Below, piece by piece: positions 1 through 8,959 of a stretch of 64,000 bases of DNA. Location: positions 2,976,001-3,040,000 of the forward strand of contig NZ_CP060398.1 of NCBI RefSeq assembly GCF_015840915.1, read 5' to 3'. Numbering within the stretch: the first letter of the stretch is position 1; the number at the start of each line of letters is the position of its first letter. Made by a program: the position numbers and the translations under genes. Below the pieces are notes generated by a model that was not told where the DNA came from, made no database searches, and was given only the letters and a program-made list of their open reading frames with translations. The DNA comes from Synechococcus sp. CBW1002. GTDB lineage: Bacteria > Cyanobacteriota > Cyanobacteriia > PCC-6307 > Cyanobiaceae.

Positions 1-430
1 CGTTAGGATTTTGAAGAACTGCTTCTCGTAAAATTTTGGCTGCGTTATCAGCATCTCCGAGCTGTTGCAAGAATGATGCTAGTGCAGTTACATCCAGCTT
101 CTTGGTCGGCTTCTGTAGAAGAGCCCTGCTCGCGTACTCTTGTGCTAAAACTTTATTACCTTCTTGAAGCCTCAGCTTACCAATACGAGAAAGCAATCTG
201 ATGTCTTCAGGTGTTAATGAAAGTGCTTTTTCAAGGTGAGCCATTGCAACTGCGGCATCACTTTCTGATCGAGCAATTGCAGCCATGGCTACGTGATATG
301 GAGCGTAGAGTTCCCCATCAGGAACTCCGGCCAAGATCCGCCTTGCTTCAGGAAAATTCTTCTCATTAACGATCAGAGAGCGCACCTGCTTAAAGGTAGA
401 TTTCAAGTGACCTGGAAGCACCGAAGCCAT
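1..430 (-). CDS. TPR-like repeat protein, N-terminal part (runs off the window)
   Basis: The reverse strand stays open for 143 codons from an ATG at 428-430 to the window edge, so the C-terminus is outside. The protein begins MASVLPGHLKSTFKQVRSLI and then shows helix-turn-helix pairs with TPR spacing: a pair around FPEARRILAGVP, a pair around AVAMAHLEKALSLTPEDIRL, and further pairs ending in AQEYASRALLQKP and AKILREAVLQNP. The A-x-x-x-L-x-x-A-L-x-x-x-P pattern is typical of TPR hairpins, which serve as protein-interaction scaffolds. There is no signal peptide. The gene is A+T-richer than the IS DNA next to it, like the cluster at 12163-15511, and probably belongs to the same native locus. TPR units often accompany sulfotransferases in picocyanobacteria, which fits the sulfotransferase at 13459, but the link is inference. 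Confidence 0.7.
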   Translation of the reverse strand, partial: MASVLPGHLKSTFKQVRSLIVNEKNFPEARRILAGVPDGELYAPYHVAMAAIARSESDAAVAMAHLEKALSLTPEDIRLLSRIGKLRLQEGNKVLAQEYASRALLQKPTKKLDVTALASFLQQLGDADNAAKILREAVLQNPN

Positions 431-628
431 TGTTAAGCATTCCTAAACACGTGCATTTTAGCACCGTGAACTAGCGGCAGTCAACTCCGGATGCCTGGCG
501 TTGATCTAAGATATAATTACAATCTGAAAATCTGAGTTTTTAGAATGCTCAACAGGGAGATTTTATCCGCTTTAAGGTTGCATGAATTCCTTTTCCAGTG
601 AATTCTGAGCTGCTTTAGAACTTAAAGA
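431..628. other. Native A+T-rich intergenic segment ending at an IS target
   Basis: No convincing gene is present. It is the upstream region of the TPR-like gene. Its last six bases, TAAAGA (623-628), are the left target-site duplication of the element starting at 629; the matching copy lies at 11454-11459. Confidence 0.6.
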
Positions 629-743
629 GGGACTCCTGAAAAATCCAGATCCATTGCGCCCCAGCTGGTCTCAGGCATGAGAAGCCGCTAAAGTGGCCGT
701 GAACCAGGCAATCAGTGATTGCCTTTACTCCTGATCGCTCCAG

Positions 744-848
744 ATGTACCGGAGGCACAATAACGGTCAGATCTCAATCAAGGAGTTCCACCTGCCATTT
801 GGCGGCACACTTGATCCCGAGAATCGCTGGGTTCAACTGGAGGGGCTG
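744..848 (+). pseudogene. Transposase N-terminal stump of the outer ISDol1-like element
   Basis: The first 35 codons (MYRRHNNGQISIKEF through VQLEGL) match the intact 516-residue transposase at 1094-2644. The frame then runs into the end of an IS3 element at about 847. The continuation of the same gene lies at 8960-10083, lacking roughly codons 36-144. The upstream non-coding end has a few substitutions relative to the intact copies, so this is an older copy. Confidence 0.85.
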
Positions 849-978
849 AGGTGGGTGCCTTTTATTGGACAGTTCCGGCCCCTGACATCGTTAACCCAGG
901 ACGGGTGGAACATGGTTCGGCCTCAGTGTAGACCGCGTGGGGAGTTTTGCCTCCAAGGGAACTGTGAGGTCTTACATG

Positions 979-2745
979 GGGACTCCTGAAAAATCCAGAT
1001 CCATTGCGCCGCAGCTGGTCTCAAGCATGAGAAACCGCTAAAGTGGCCGTGAATCAGGCAATCCGTGATTGCCTTTACTCCTGATCGTTCCATATGTACC
1101 GGAGGCACAATAACGGTCAGATCTCAATCAAGGAGTTCCACCTGCCATTTGGCGGCACACTTGATCCCGAGAATCGCTGGGTTCAACTGGAGGGGCTGAT
1201 CCCATGGGATGAGCTGGAAGAAACCTATGCCCCTCAATTCAGCGCCACAATTGGCGCTCCAGCCAAATCAGTGAGAATGGCCTTTGGTGCTCTCTACATC
1301 AAACAGAAGTTAGGGCTCACCGACGAAGAGACAGTCCATCAGATCAGAGAGAACGCCTATATTCAGTTCTTTCTCGGCTTTGCGGGCTACACAGCTAAGG
1401 CACCGTTTGATGCCTCGATGATGGTGCACTTTCGCAAGCGTTTTTCTGACGAGGATCTGCGCCGTATCAACGAGCTGGTGGTGCAGCGCGGCAAAGAGAT
1501 CCTTCTGGAAGCACTTGCTCAGGCAGCAGACGATGACGACCATGATGATCGTGATTCCAGTGGAGGAGGCGCTCAGCTAGAACTTGATGCGTTGATCAAG
1601 CCTGCTGACTGGCCAGAAGGAAAGAATTGGGGCACTCTCACGATTGATGCCAGTTGCACTCCAGCCGACATCACCTATCCCAGAGACCTCAAGCTCCTCA
1701 ACGAGGCTCGCACAACGACCGAGCGAGTCATTGATGATCTGTGCAGTCAGTCATCGGGATTCAGGAGACATCGACCTCGCTACGACCGTGGCCTTGCTCG
1801 TGCTCATTTCCTGAGAGTGGCGAAGCAAAAACGACCACGTCGCCGCAAAGTGAAGGCTGCCATTAAACATCAGCTTGGCTATGTGCGGCAGAATCTCAAG
1901 GCCATTGATGCTCTGATCGGCTGCGGGGCAAGGCTTTCCGAGCTTAAGAGGCATTGGTGGCAGAAGTTGTTGGCCTGCAGCGAGTTGGAGCGGCAACAGG
2001 GCCTTCTGCTCGCCTCTCAGACCAACAGCATTCCAGACCGCCTGGTGAATCTTGTGCAGACCCATATCCGCCCAATGGTGCGAGGCAAAGCACGTGCTGC
2101 GGTGGAGTTTGGAGCCAAAATCAGTGTTTCGGTTCAAAACGGCTTTCCGTTCTTGCACCGCATAAGCTGGAACCCCTACAACGAAGGAGAAGACCTTATC
2201 GCTCAGGCGGAAAAATACAAGCTGGATACAGGATCTTACCCAGAGCGAATCTGCGCCGACCGGATTTATATCACGGCCAAGAATAGGCATTTCTGCACGA
2301 GGAACGGTATTCGCCTCTCCGGCAAGCGATTGGGTCGCCCGCCCAAGGATCCTGATGTCACCACTGCACACAAGCACCAGCTCCGATCTGATCAAGCTCG
2401 ACGCAATGAAGTGGAAGGCGTCTTTGGCTCTGGAAAGCGCAAGTATTCCCTGGATCTGATCATGGCTCGTCTACCAGCTGGTGCCGAATCCTCCATCTCG
2501 ATGGCCTTTGTCGTGATGTGCGCGGAAAAGGTCTTGAGGCTGCTGCGCCTCTTTTTTGTCCTTCTTTTTGGGTGGATCTACAGCTTTTTTATGGCCTGGT
2601 CAGCGATCAGAGCGCCTGAGGGCATCTGCAAGCCATGCTTTTGAGATCTGGCCGACTTGATGTCACCGCGCTTGCCAGCCTGATTAACGCGAAGCAAACG
2701 GACGAATCCGGCGCCGATGGGCCGAGAATCTTTTTCAGGAGTCCC
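979..2745 (+). mobile_element. Intact ISDol1-like element, copy 1
   Basis: The 1767-bp element starts GGGACTCCTGAAAAA and ends with the inverted TTTTTCAGGAGTCCC. The 6-bp target duplication TACATG (973-978, 2746-2751) lies inside IS3 copy B. The length equals that of the copy in the group II intron, and the encoded protein is identical, so movement was recent. Confidence 0.9.
1094..2644 (+). CDS. DDE transposase (ISDol1-like / DUF772 type), copy 1
   Basis: This 516-residue transposase cuts and joins the 1767-bp element. The N-terminal about 150 residues match the InsH/DUF772-type DNA-binding region (FGALYIKQKLGLTDEETV, FDASMMVHFRKRF). An acidic DDDDHDD spacer follows near residue 145. The presumed catalytic acids lie in LTIDASCTPADI, in ICADRIYITAKNR, and in RNEVEGVFGSGKRKYSLDL near the C-terminus. 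The last about 40 residues are hydrophobic. The start is the ATG 115 bp inside the left end. The same 516 residues are encoded at 35007-36557. Family assignment beyond the DDE class rests on element size and TSD length. Confidence 0.9.
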   Translation: MYRRHNNGQISIKEFHLPFGGTLDPENRWVQLEGLIPWDELEETYAPQFSATIGAPAKSVRMAFGALYIKQKLGLTDEETVHQIRENAYIQFFLGFAGYTAKAPFDASMMVHFRKRFSDEDLRRINELVVQRGKEILLEALAQAADDDDHDDRDSSGGGAQLELDALIKPADWPEGKNWGTLTIDASCTPADITYPRDLKLLNEARTTTERVIDDLCSQSSGFRRHRPRYDRGLARAHFLRVAKQKRPRRRKVKAAIKHQLGYVRQNLKAIDALIGCGARLSELKRHWWQKLLACSELERQQGLLLASQTNSIPDRLVNLVQTHIRPMVRGKARAAVEFGAKISVSVQNGFPFLHRISWNPYNEGEDLIAQAEKYKLDTGSYPERICADRIYITAKNRHFCTRNGIRLSGKRLGRPPKDPDVTTAHKHQLRSDQARRNEVEGVFGSGKRKYSLDLIMARLPAGAESSISMAFVVMCAEKVLRLLRLFFVLLFGWIYSFFMAWSAIRAPEGICKPCF

Positions 2746-4179
2746 TACATGGCAATACCGCCACAGGAAGCGGGCCAGGCTGATTTCAGCGTCCCAGCCA
2801 TCGCTGTATGCCCGTAGGTAGACCTCCTCGTACTTGACAGTCCTCCACAGCCGTTCAACAAGGATGTTGTCGTAGCACCGCTTTCTGCCGGACCAGCTGA
2901 TCTGGATCCGCTCCCCTTTGAGTCTGGCCACAAAGTCAGCGGACGTGAACTGACAGCCTTGATCGGAGTGGAAGATCTCTGGCCTACGGCCGCCTCCCAA
3001 GGCCATCTCCAGGGCCTCCAGACAGAACTTCGTGTCAAGGCTGTTGGAGAGCCTCCAGCTGAGCACATGCCTGGAATGGAGATCCATGATCGCCACCAGA
3101 TAGAGGAACCCTTTCTGCAGAGGGATGTAGGTGATGTCGGTCGCCCAGACCTGATCCACCGACGTGACCTGCGTGAGGTCCACCAGGCAGGGGAACCGCA
3201 CGGACGGATCACCTGGAACCGTCGTCCGGGGCTTCTGGTAGATCGCCCGTAATCCCATGCGCCGCATGAGGTTTCGCACTCGATCTCGGCTGATCGGGAT
3301 ACCATCTTGGGCCAGATAGTCCACCATCCGGCGGCTGCCGCTGCAGGGATCCTCCAGGTAGAGAGCATCGATCCTGGCCATGATCCGCAGCGTCGATACA
3401 CGGACCGGTGTCGGCCGGTAGTACAGCGTGGATCGAGGCAGCCCCAGCAGCGCACACTGCCTGCTGATGCTGAGCTCGGGGTGGTCGTGATCGACCAGCT
3501 TGCGCAGTTCACGGGCATCAGAGCAGTTGAGACTTTTTTTTGAGCCACTCCAGCTCCATCTGCAGCCGTCCGATCTGCTGGAACAGCTCCGCCTCCTTGG
3601 CCTGCCCCTCCTCCTTGTCCTTGGTCTTCTTGCCTCGGGTGAAGAGCTCGCTGGCACCGTCCAGGAGCTGCCGCTTCCACTGGCTCACCTGGATCGGGTG
3701 GATGGCGTGGTCGGCGGCGATCTCCTGGATCGTCTTGCGGCCACTGATCGCCTCCATGGCGACCCTGGCCTTGAACTCGGGGCTGTGGGTGCGGCGCTTG
3801 CTCATCGGTGGGAGCCCCTTTCAGGGGCGGTACCCCGCCTCAGAGGTTAACGATGGGGCCTGTCCAGAAAAGCCAGACCACCTCAGCACCGCCTGGTCTG
3901 CCCCTGCTGTTCCACCAGCACCTGTGCCTCGTTACCGGCGGAGGTGGAAGTAAGCCATTACGGTCCCCGGCTCAGTGCTCTGGTGGGTCTGCTGGGTAGT
4001 GCCTTCCCGTTGAGTTTCAGCAAGACCCAGGCGCTGCTGGATCAGCTGCTGGGGGTACAGATCAGCCGGGGAGCGATGGCCACTATCCGGCGACAATCTG
4101 GTTGAGGGGCGCGCCAAACAGGTTGACCGCTCCTGAGGGGCTCTGCTGAATCCGGTTGCCATGCGCAGGGCACCGGCTC

Positions 4180-5775
4180 ATGCCTGCTCCCCTCACCGCT
4201 CAACAGATTGCGCTGTACATGTCCAAACGACGAGCCGGCAGCCGCCAGGAGGTGGCTGCCGCAGCGGCGGGCATTTCGGTGAGCAGTGCCCACCGCATTG
4301 ATGCTGGCCGCCTCCAACCCAAAGCCGCCAAGCCCCGTGGCCGGCGGCGGCCCGATCCATTGGCTGAGGTCTGGGAGCCCCTGTTGCTGCCGCTTCTGGA
4401 GCGCCATCCAGCCCTGACGCCCACCACCCTGCTGGAGCACCTGCAGGAGCAGAAGCCAGATCAAGACTGGAGTTCGCTCAAACGCACCCTGCAGCGGCGG
4501 GTGCAGCAGTGGAAGGCCTTGCACGGTCCAGCGCCGGAGGTGATGTTCCCGCTGGCCTACCAGCCTGGAGAGATCGGCTTCTGCGATTTCACCCGGCTGA
4601 AACGGGTGGCGATCACCCTGCGCGGCGAACCATTTCCCCACCTGCTGTTCCACTACCGCCTGGCCTGGAGCGGCTGGGCTTATGGGCAACTCATCCATGG
4701 TGGCGAGAGCTTTGTCGCCCTTTCAGAAGGGCTGCAGAACGCCCTGGCCGCCTGCGGTGGGGTGCCCAAGGAGCTGCGCACCGATCGACTGTCGGCCGCC
4801 AGCCGCAATCGGGATGGCAGCTACGCCCTCGACATCACCCCCCGCCACCAGGCGCTCTGCGCCCACTACGGCCTCAGTGCCAGCCGCAATAACCGCGGCG
4901 TGGCTCACGAGAACGGCATCATCGAGGCTCCCCATGGCCATGTGAAACGTCGGCTGGAGCAGAAGCTGATCCTGCGGGGCAGCTGCGATTTCGAGGAGCC
5001 CGCCGAATACGCCCAGCTGCTCGCTGAGGTGTTCTGTGCCCTCAACGCCCCCCGGCAGCAGCGTTACGAGCAGGAGCTGGAGCACCTGGGGCCCCTGCCG
5101 GCCTTCCGCTTTGCCGACTACGAGCTGCTCACAGTGCGGGTGCGCAGCACCAGCACGATCGAGGTGCGGCAGGTGATCTACTCAGTGCCGCCCACCCTGA
5201 TCGGCCGCCAGGTCATGGTGCGGCTGCACCACGACCGGCTGGTGGTGTTCCTGGGCAGCGACTGGGTCTGCCAGCTCCCCCGCCTCTATGGCGCCTCTGG
5301 TGGCAAGCGGGCCTGGTGCATCGATCTGGAGCACCTGATCGATGCCCTGCGGGCCAAGCCCCGGGCCCTGCTCCATTGCCGCTACCAGCGCTACCTCTTC
5401 CCTGATTCCCGCTGGTGGGACTTCTGGCAGCAACTCCTGGTCGGCGGTGACCGTGACGCCGCTGCCCGGCTGATGGTCGAGGCCCTGTATGTGGCGGTGC
5501 GGGTGGCCTCCTATGCGCTGGTGCTCGCCTTCCTGGAGCAGGCCCAACGCCGCCAGACCCTTTCGCTGTCGGCTCTGCAGCAGCGATTCCGCGTTCCTCC
5601 CCGTTGCCAGAGCCTCCCCGATCCCGCCATCCCCCAACACCTGCTGGCTACCTATGACCACCTCGTCCCCATGCCCGCGCTCTGCGGCGGTGGAAGCGGC
5701 GCTGCCGCTCCTGCTCAAACAGCTGAAACTGGCGCGCTTCCGCAGTCACTGGCAGCCGCTGGCCGATCAGGCTGA
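4180..5775 (+). CDS. istA: IstA transposase (IS21), copy 1
   Basis: This 531-residue IS21 transposase starts at the ATG giving MPAPLTAQQIALYMSKRRAG, parallel to the second IS21 copy at 16107; a TTG 24 bp upstream is less likely. An N-terminal helix-turn-helix (QEVAAAAAGISVSSAHRI) is followed by the rve/DDE integrase core: FCDFTRLKRVA, then KELRTDRLSAASRN, then NNRGVAHENGIIEAPHGHVK with the catalytic Glu. A C-terminal Mu-transposase-like region (VRSTSTIEVRQVIYSVP) follows. It acts with IstB on the element ends. The 3' end overlaps istB by 122 nt in another frame, far more than the usual few bases. Confidence 0.92.
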   Translation: MPAPLTAQQIALYMSKRRAGSRQEVAAAAAGISVSSAHRIDAGRLQPKAAKPRGRRRPDPLAEVWEPLLLPLLERHPALTPTTLLEHLQEQKPDQDWSSLKRTLQRRVQQWKALHGPAPEVMFPLAYQPGEIGFCDFTRLKRVAITLRGEPFPHLLFHYRLAWSGWAYGQLIHGGESFVALSEGLQNALAACGGVPKELRTDRLSAASRNRDGSYALDITPRHQALCAHYGLSASRNNRGVAHENGIIEAPHGHVKRRLEQKLILRGSCDFEEPAEYAQLLAEVFCALNAPRQQRYEQELEHLGPLPAFRFADYELLTVRVRSTSTIEVRQVIYSVPPTLIGRQVMVRLHHDRLVVFLGSDWVCQLPRLYGASGGKRAWCIDLEHLIDALRAKPRALLHCRYQRYLFPDSRWWDFWQQLLVGGDRDAAARLMVEALYVAVRVASYALVLAFLEQAQRRQTLSLSALQQRFRVPPRCQSLPDPAIPQHLLATYDHLVPMPALCGGGSGAAAPAQTAETGALPQSLAAAGRSG

Positions 5776-6457
5776 TGCCCAGGGCTGGAGCCCGGGCCAG
5801 TTCCTCTACGCCCTCTGTGAGCAGGAACTGGAACAACGGCAGATTGCCCGCCAGCAACGCCTGCTGCGCGGTGCCCATCTCCCGTGGCAGAAAGGTCTCG
5901 ATGGCTTTGACCACCAGCACCTCGAGCCCCACCACTGGCAGGAGCTCCAAGGCCTGACGCGGCAGACCACCTGGCTCCTGCAGGCGGAGAACCTGCTGCT
6001 GTTTGGTCCCAGCGGTGTGGGCAAGACCCACCTGGCCATTGCCATCACGATGGCGATGGCGGCGCAGGACCAGGCCTGCCGCTTCTTCCCGGCCACCACG
6101 CTGGTGCAGCTGCTGCAGAAGGCCAAGGCGGCCTACGACCTGCCGGCGATGCTCCAGAAGCTCGATCGCTATGCCCTGCTGGTGATCGACGACATCTCCT
6201 ACGTGCGCCGCAGCGAACTGGAGACCTCGGTGCTGTTTGAGCTGATCTGCCACCGCTACGAGCGGAAATCCCTGCTGGTGACCAGCAACCAGCCGTTCCG
6301 GGAGTGGGACGACATCTTCCCGAGCGGATCGATGACCGTGGCCGCGGTGGACCGGTTGGTGCACCACTGCCACATCATCGGGATCAAGGGCGAGAGCTAC
6401 CGGCAGAAGGCAGCTGCCGCAAGGGTTTCCAAGGATTCCAGCAACCCGCCAACGTAA
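5654..6457 (+). CDS. istB: IstB ATPase (IS21 helper), copy 1
   Basis: This 267-residue AAA+ ATPase is DnaC-like and helps IstA select target DNA. It has Walker A GPSGVGKTHLA, Walker B LLVIDDISYV, sensor-1 VTSNQPF and the conserved ending MTVAAVDRLVHHCHII. The start ATG lies inside istA. The protein ends SKDSSNPPT, and its stop codon lies in the first of the subterminal repeats. Confidence 0.92.
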   Translation: MTTSSPCPRSAAVEAALPLLLKQLKLARFRSHWQPLADQADAQGWSPGQFLYALCEQELEQRQIARQQRLLRGAHLPWQKGLDGFDHQHLEPHHWQELQGLTRQTTWLLQAENLLLFGPSGVGKTHLAIAITMAMAAQDQACRFFPATTLVQLLQKAKAAYDLPAMLQKLDRYALLVIDDISYVRRSELETSVLFELICHRYERKSLLVTSNQPFREWDDIFPSGSMTVAAVDRLVHHCHIIGIKGESYRQKAAAARVSKDSSNPPT

Positions 6458-6710
6458 TTGACGCGGACGTCATGGCCGCCACGATCAACGGCAACACCGG
6501 CCCAGCCCGGCAAAACCAAGGCGGCGACACGAAAACTGGCCCTCTCGCCATGAGATTGAGGCCAGAACCACAACTTGATTGACGCGCCACGACAGCCATG
6601 GGCACGATCGAGGCCCCATCAGGATTTCAGGCCTGGTGCCGCAGCAAAATTCAACCGGCTCACCGGTCAACCTGATTGGCACAAGCCATCAACCTGATTG
6701 ACACGGGACA
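6455..6710. repeat. IS21 right-end multiple terminal repeats, copy 1
   Basis: The non-coding right end contains several spaced variants of an ACCTGATTGRCRC motif: GTAATTGACGCG (6455), ACTTGATTGACGCG (about 6575), ACCTGATTGGCAC (about 6669) and ACCTGATTGACAC (about 6692). Such repeats are the transposase-binding sites of IS21 elements. The left end carries related CTGGTTGAG and CAGGTTGAC copies. Confidence 0.7.
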
Positions 6711-7572
6711 GGCCACTATCCGCCAGCGCTTGAGTGCAGCACTGGAGCAGCCCATGCAGGAGGCCCTTGCGTTTGCCCGTCAGCAGTCGGTGGTCTATGT
6801 CGATGAAACCGGTGCCCCCACCGGTAATGCCGATGGGGGCAACCCCGATGGCCGGCGCGGCTGGGAGTGGGTCATGGTGACCGCCATGGGGGTGACAGTG
6901 TTCTTGCAGAGCCTGAGCCGCTCGGCTGCCGCCGCGATCGACCTGCTCGGGAATGCCTTTGGCGGAATTGTGGTGAGCGATCGCTTCTCCGCCTACAACC
7001 ATCTCCCGCTGGAGCAGCGCCAGCTGTGCTGGGCGCACGTGATCCGCGATCTCACTGCCATCGCTGACCGTCAGGGCGCCAGCGGTGAGATTGGAGCGGA
7101 GCTGCTGGGCCTGCAGCAGCAGCTGTTTGCCCAGTGGCACCGCTACAAAGACGGAACGATCGACTGGTCCACGTTGCAGCAGGGCTGTCGGCCGATCCGC
7201 CAGGCGTTTGTGGGCACGCTGCATCGGGTTGTGGAGCTGGGCTGCCAGCGCGGCGAGCGAACGCCGTGGGCCAAGACGGTGCGTACCTGCCATCAGTTGC
7301 TGCAAGTGAGCGATGGCCTCTGGACCTTCCTGGAGATTGAAGGGATCGAGCCCACCAACAACGCAGCCGAGCGTGCCCTGCGCCATTCGGTGATTCAGCG
7401 CAAGATCAGCCATGGCGTCCAATCCCGCCAGGGTGCAATCTGCCGCAGCAGGTTGCTCACGGTCACCACCAGCCTGCGGCAACAGGGCCGTGATATCTGG
7501 CAGTTCCTGGAGCAGGCCTTGATCGCCCATCATCGTGGCGGTGAGATGCCATCGCTGTTGCCGAATCCCTGA

Positions 7573-7845
7573 GCCGGCCGTCATCGATCGTGGTGTCTGT
7601 GGTCGCTTGGTGATCAGCGATCAAGGGCGGTGAATGCTGCGCGGCTGCGTCACGGCCCCTGAACGGATACAGAAATCCAGCCTTCACTCCCACCGGGGTG
7701 GCGGCCCAATCGGCTTCTGAAATCCCGGCCGGTGGGGTGGTCATCGCAAGGAGTCTCTTACTGAGATGCAACCAGGAATCAAGCCACCGTCAAGGGTTCA
7801 GCAAGCCCGATGTTCGTTGCGAGCTGTCCCGACTCCTGAACGGGT
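7573..7845. other. Non-coding junction between IS66 and IS110 remnants
   Basis: I see no gene here. The segment follows the IS66 stop codon and ends where identity with the intact IS110 begins (TCCCCAGGTTGACTG). It may hold the IS66 right end, but no matching left end is available to define it. Confidence 0.4.
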
Positions 7846-8662
7846 ACTCCCCAGGTTGACTGCCTGGATCTTGATAGTCCGAGCCGGCAAGCTCTGTCAT
7901 CAATGATTGTGCCGCAAGCTCGCAGGCCCTGATCTTCTCTGAATAGGTGTCAAAGAGCTCAACTGCGATCTTCAAAGAGAACAAGTGATCGTCTTGGTAG
8001 TTCCCCTCAAGAGCAGCCGCAATTGTTGCCGCGCTCTCCTTGCAGCGTCTGTCTCGGAGAGAAGCGAGTCTTTCGGGGTCCCTCTCACCTGAAAGTATGG
8101 CATCGATGATTCGCCTACCGGTTAGTCCGCTGATATCTCTGACAACATGATGAAGCTGAAGATTCATAAGCATCAGCGCCTTCTGGATGTGTTGCTGATG
8201 AGACGAGCGGTATCGAACAAGTTGATCACGCTGCCGCAGATATGAGCGTAGTTCTGTGATTTTTTGGTCTGGACGAAAGCTTGCTCTCACCAGGCCGTAG
8301 CTGTGGAGCTGCTGAAGCCATTGTGCATCGTTGATATCCGTCTTGCGGCCCGGAACATTCTTGGCGTGCCTGGCATTAACAAGAAAGACGTCAATGCCTT
8401 TGCCAGAGAGAATCTCGTAAAGCGGAACCCAGTAGATTCCAGTGGACTCCATGGCAATGGTGCTAATTCCAACTGCCAGCAGCCATTCGGCGAGTGCGAT
8501 TAGATCCTTTGTGAAGCTTGAAAACTTGCGGACGGGATTCGGATCAAGCTCGACAGGAACAGCAACAACGTGGAATCTACTGCCGACATCAATTCCAGCG
8601 GAACGAGGGTTAATGACTTTCAGACGAGCTCGGCGCTTGCCTGCTGAAATTGGTTCTCCCAT
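7846..8662 (-). pseudogene. IS110-family transposase, 3'-truncated copy
   Basis: The first about 270 codons match the intact IS110 at 22384-23727 (MGEPISAGKRRARLKV, SAGIDVGSRFHVV, MESTGIYWVPLYEI, DINDAQWLQQLH). Identity stops after DPGSQPG, and the frame runs into about 18 unrelated codons. The C-terminal domain with the catalytic serine region is gone, so this copy is inactive. The upstream 297 bp are also shared with the intact copy. Confidence 0.92.
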
Positions 8663-8959
8663 GGCTTAAGGACTCACTAGGTGATCGGGAGGGCATCAGG
8701 CAGGATTCGCGCACTAAAATCAGCAAATTCCTAATCGGGATCGGCCGACTAACTCATTGGTCAGTCGAGCCGTCGCCAGGGCAGGGAGCGCAATTCGAAT
8801 CCCAGGCCACGTTTGCTTTCGGGGTCAGGCCTCCAAAGATGTCATCGGCCATGGCCCGATGTCCTCATGACCAGAGTGGCAAGGGCGCTCTGGCTTGGCC
8901 GTGGGTGTTTCGGGCGCGAGGGCGTACGCGCGTACTGGTTCGTTTGCTGACACTGGGGG
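8663..8959 (-). ncRNA. Candidate bridge-RNA region of truncated IS110
   Basis: The 297 bp upstream of the truncated IS110 gene match those upstream of the intact copy up to 8959, where the two sites diverge; this marks the element end. IS110 elements are known to encode a guide (bridge) RNA in this position. The predicted hairpins are described under 23728-24024. No expression evidence exists. Confidence 0.35.

Larger units (their letters stand above)
862..3805 (-). pseudogene. IS3 orfAB transposase, copy B, split by an insertion
   Basis: OrfA (3518-3805, 95 residues, helix-turn-helix then coiled coil ending KKKSQLL) is intact. OrfB is joined to it by a run of eight A residues on the coding strand, a typical -1 frameshift site. 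OrfB carries the rve/DDE core (ATDITY, HSDQG, ERLWRTVKYEE) but is cut after RYCHV by the element at 979-2745; the last about 40 codons lie beyond it near 862-978. The product would therefore lack its normal C-terminus. Confidence 0.9.
847..3885 (-). mobile_element. IS3-family element copy B, interrupted
   Basis: The ends TGAGGTGGGTGCC (847) and CAGACCACCTCA (to 3885) are those of the intact 1266-bp copies at 10181-11446 and 18499-19764. Subtracting the nested 1767-bp element and one 6-bp TSD leaves exactly 1266 bp. Unlike the other two copies it has no 3-bp target duplication: the left flank is GGC in the outer transposase gene and the right flank is GCA in an IS66 remnant. A recombination or deletion therefore joined two different sites through this element. 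Confidence 0.9.
4084..6710 (+). mobile_element. IS21-family element, copy 1
   Basis: The left end TATCCGGCGACAATCTGG aligns with the inverse of the right end (TGTCCCGTGTCAATCAGG), and the target duplication is GGCCAC (4078-4083, 6711-6716). The direct repeat extends to GGCCACTATCCG because the element's first bases happen to match the target. The element carries istA and istB and has multiple subterminal repeats, as is normal for IS21. Confidence 0.88.
3887..7572 (+). pseudogene. IS66-family transposase remnant, interrupted by IS21
   Basis: The fragment begins inside the IS66 zinc-finger region (HRLVCPCC...C) right at the IS3 end and continues GPRLSALVGLLGSAFPLSF and QISRGAMATIR up to 4083. 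It resumes at 6717 with RQRLSAALEQPMQEAL and then the DDE core: YVDETGAP, VSDRFSAYNHLP, CWAHVIRD, and EGIEPTNNAAERALRH near the end. Joining 3887-4083 to 6717-7572 gives 1053 nt, an exact multiple of three, which confirms the insertion point and the GGCCAC duplication. The 5' part of the gene is missing, so it is inactive. A separate IS66 N-terminal stump lies near 31300. Confidence 0.9.

Noticed and set aside
744-989. 81-codon open frame across the first IS junction
   Set aside because: It is a chance fusion of a transposase leader and the terminal repeat region of IS3 copy B.
8785-8810. TTCGAATCCC tRNA-like T-loop motif (also near 23856)
   Set aside because: No acceptor or anticodon stem can be folded around it. 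It lies inside the IS110 leader in both copies.
8650-8959. Apparent N-terminal extension of the transposase at 8960-10083
   Set aside because: The first about 100 codons are IS110 leader DNA, also present at 23715-24024, where they do not lead into a transposase.
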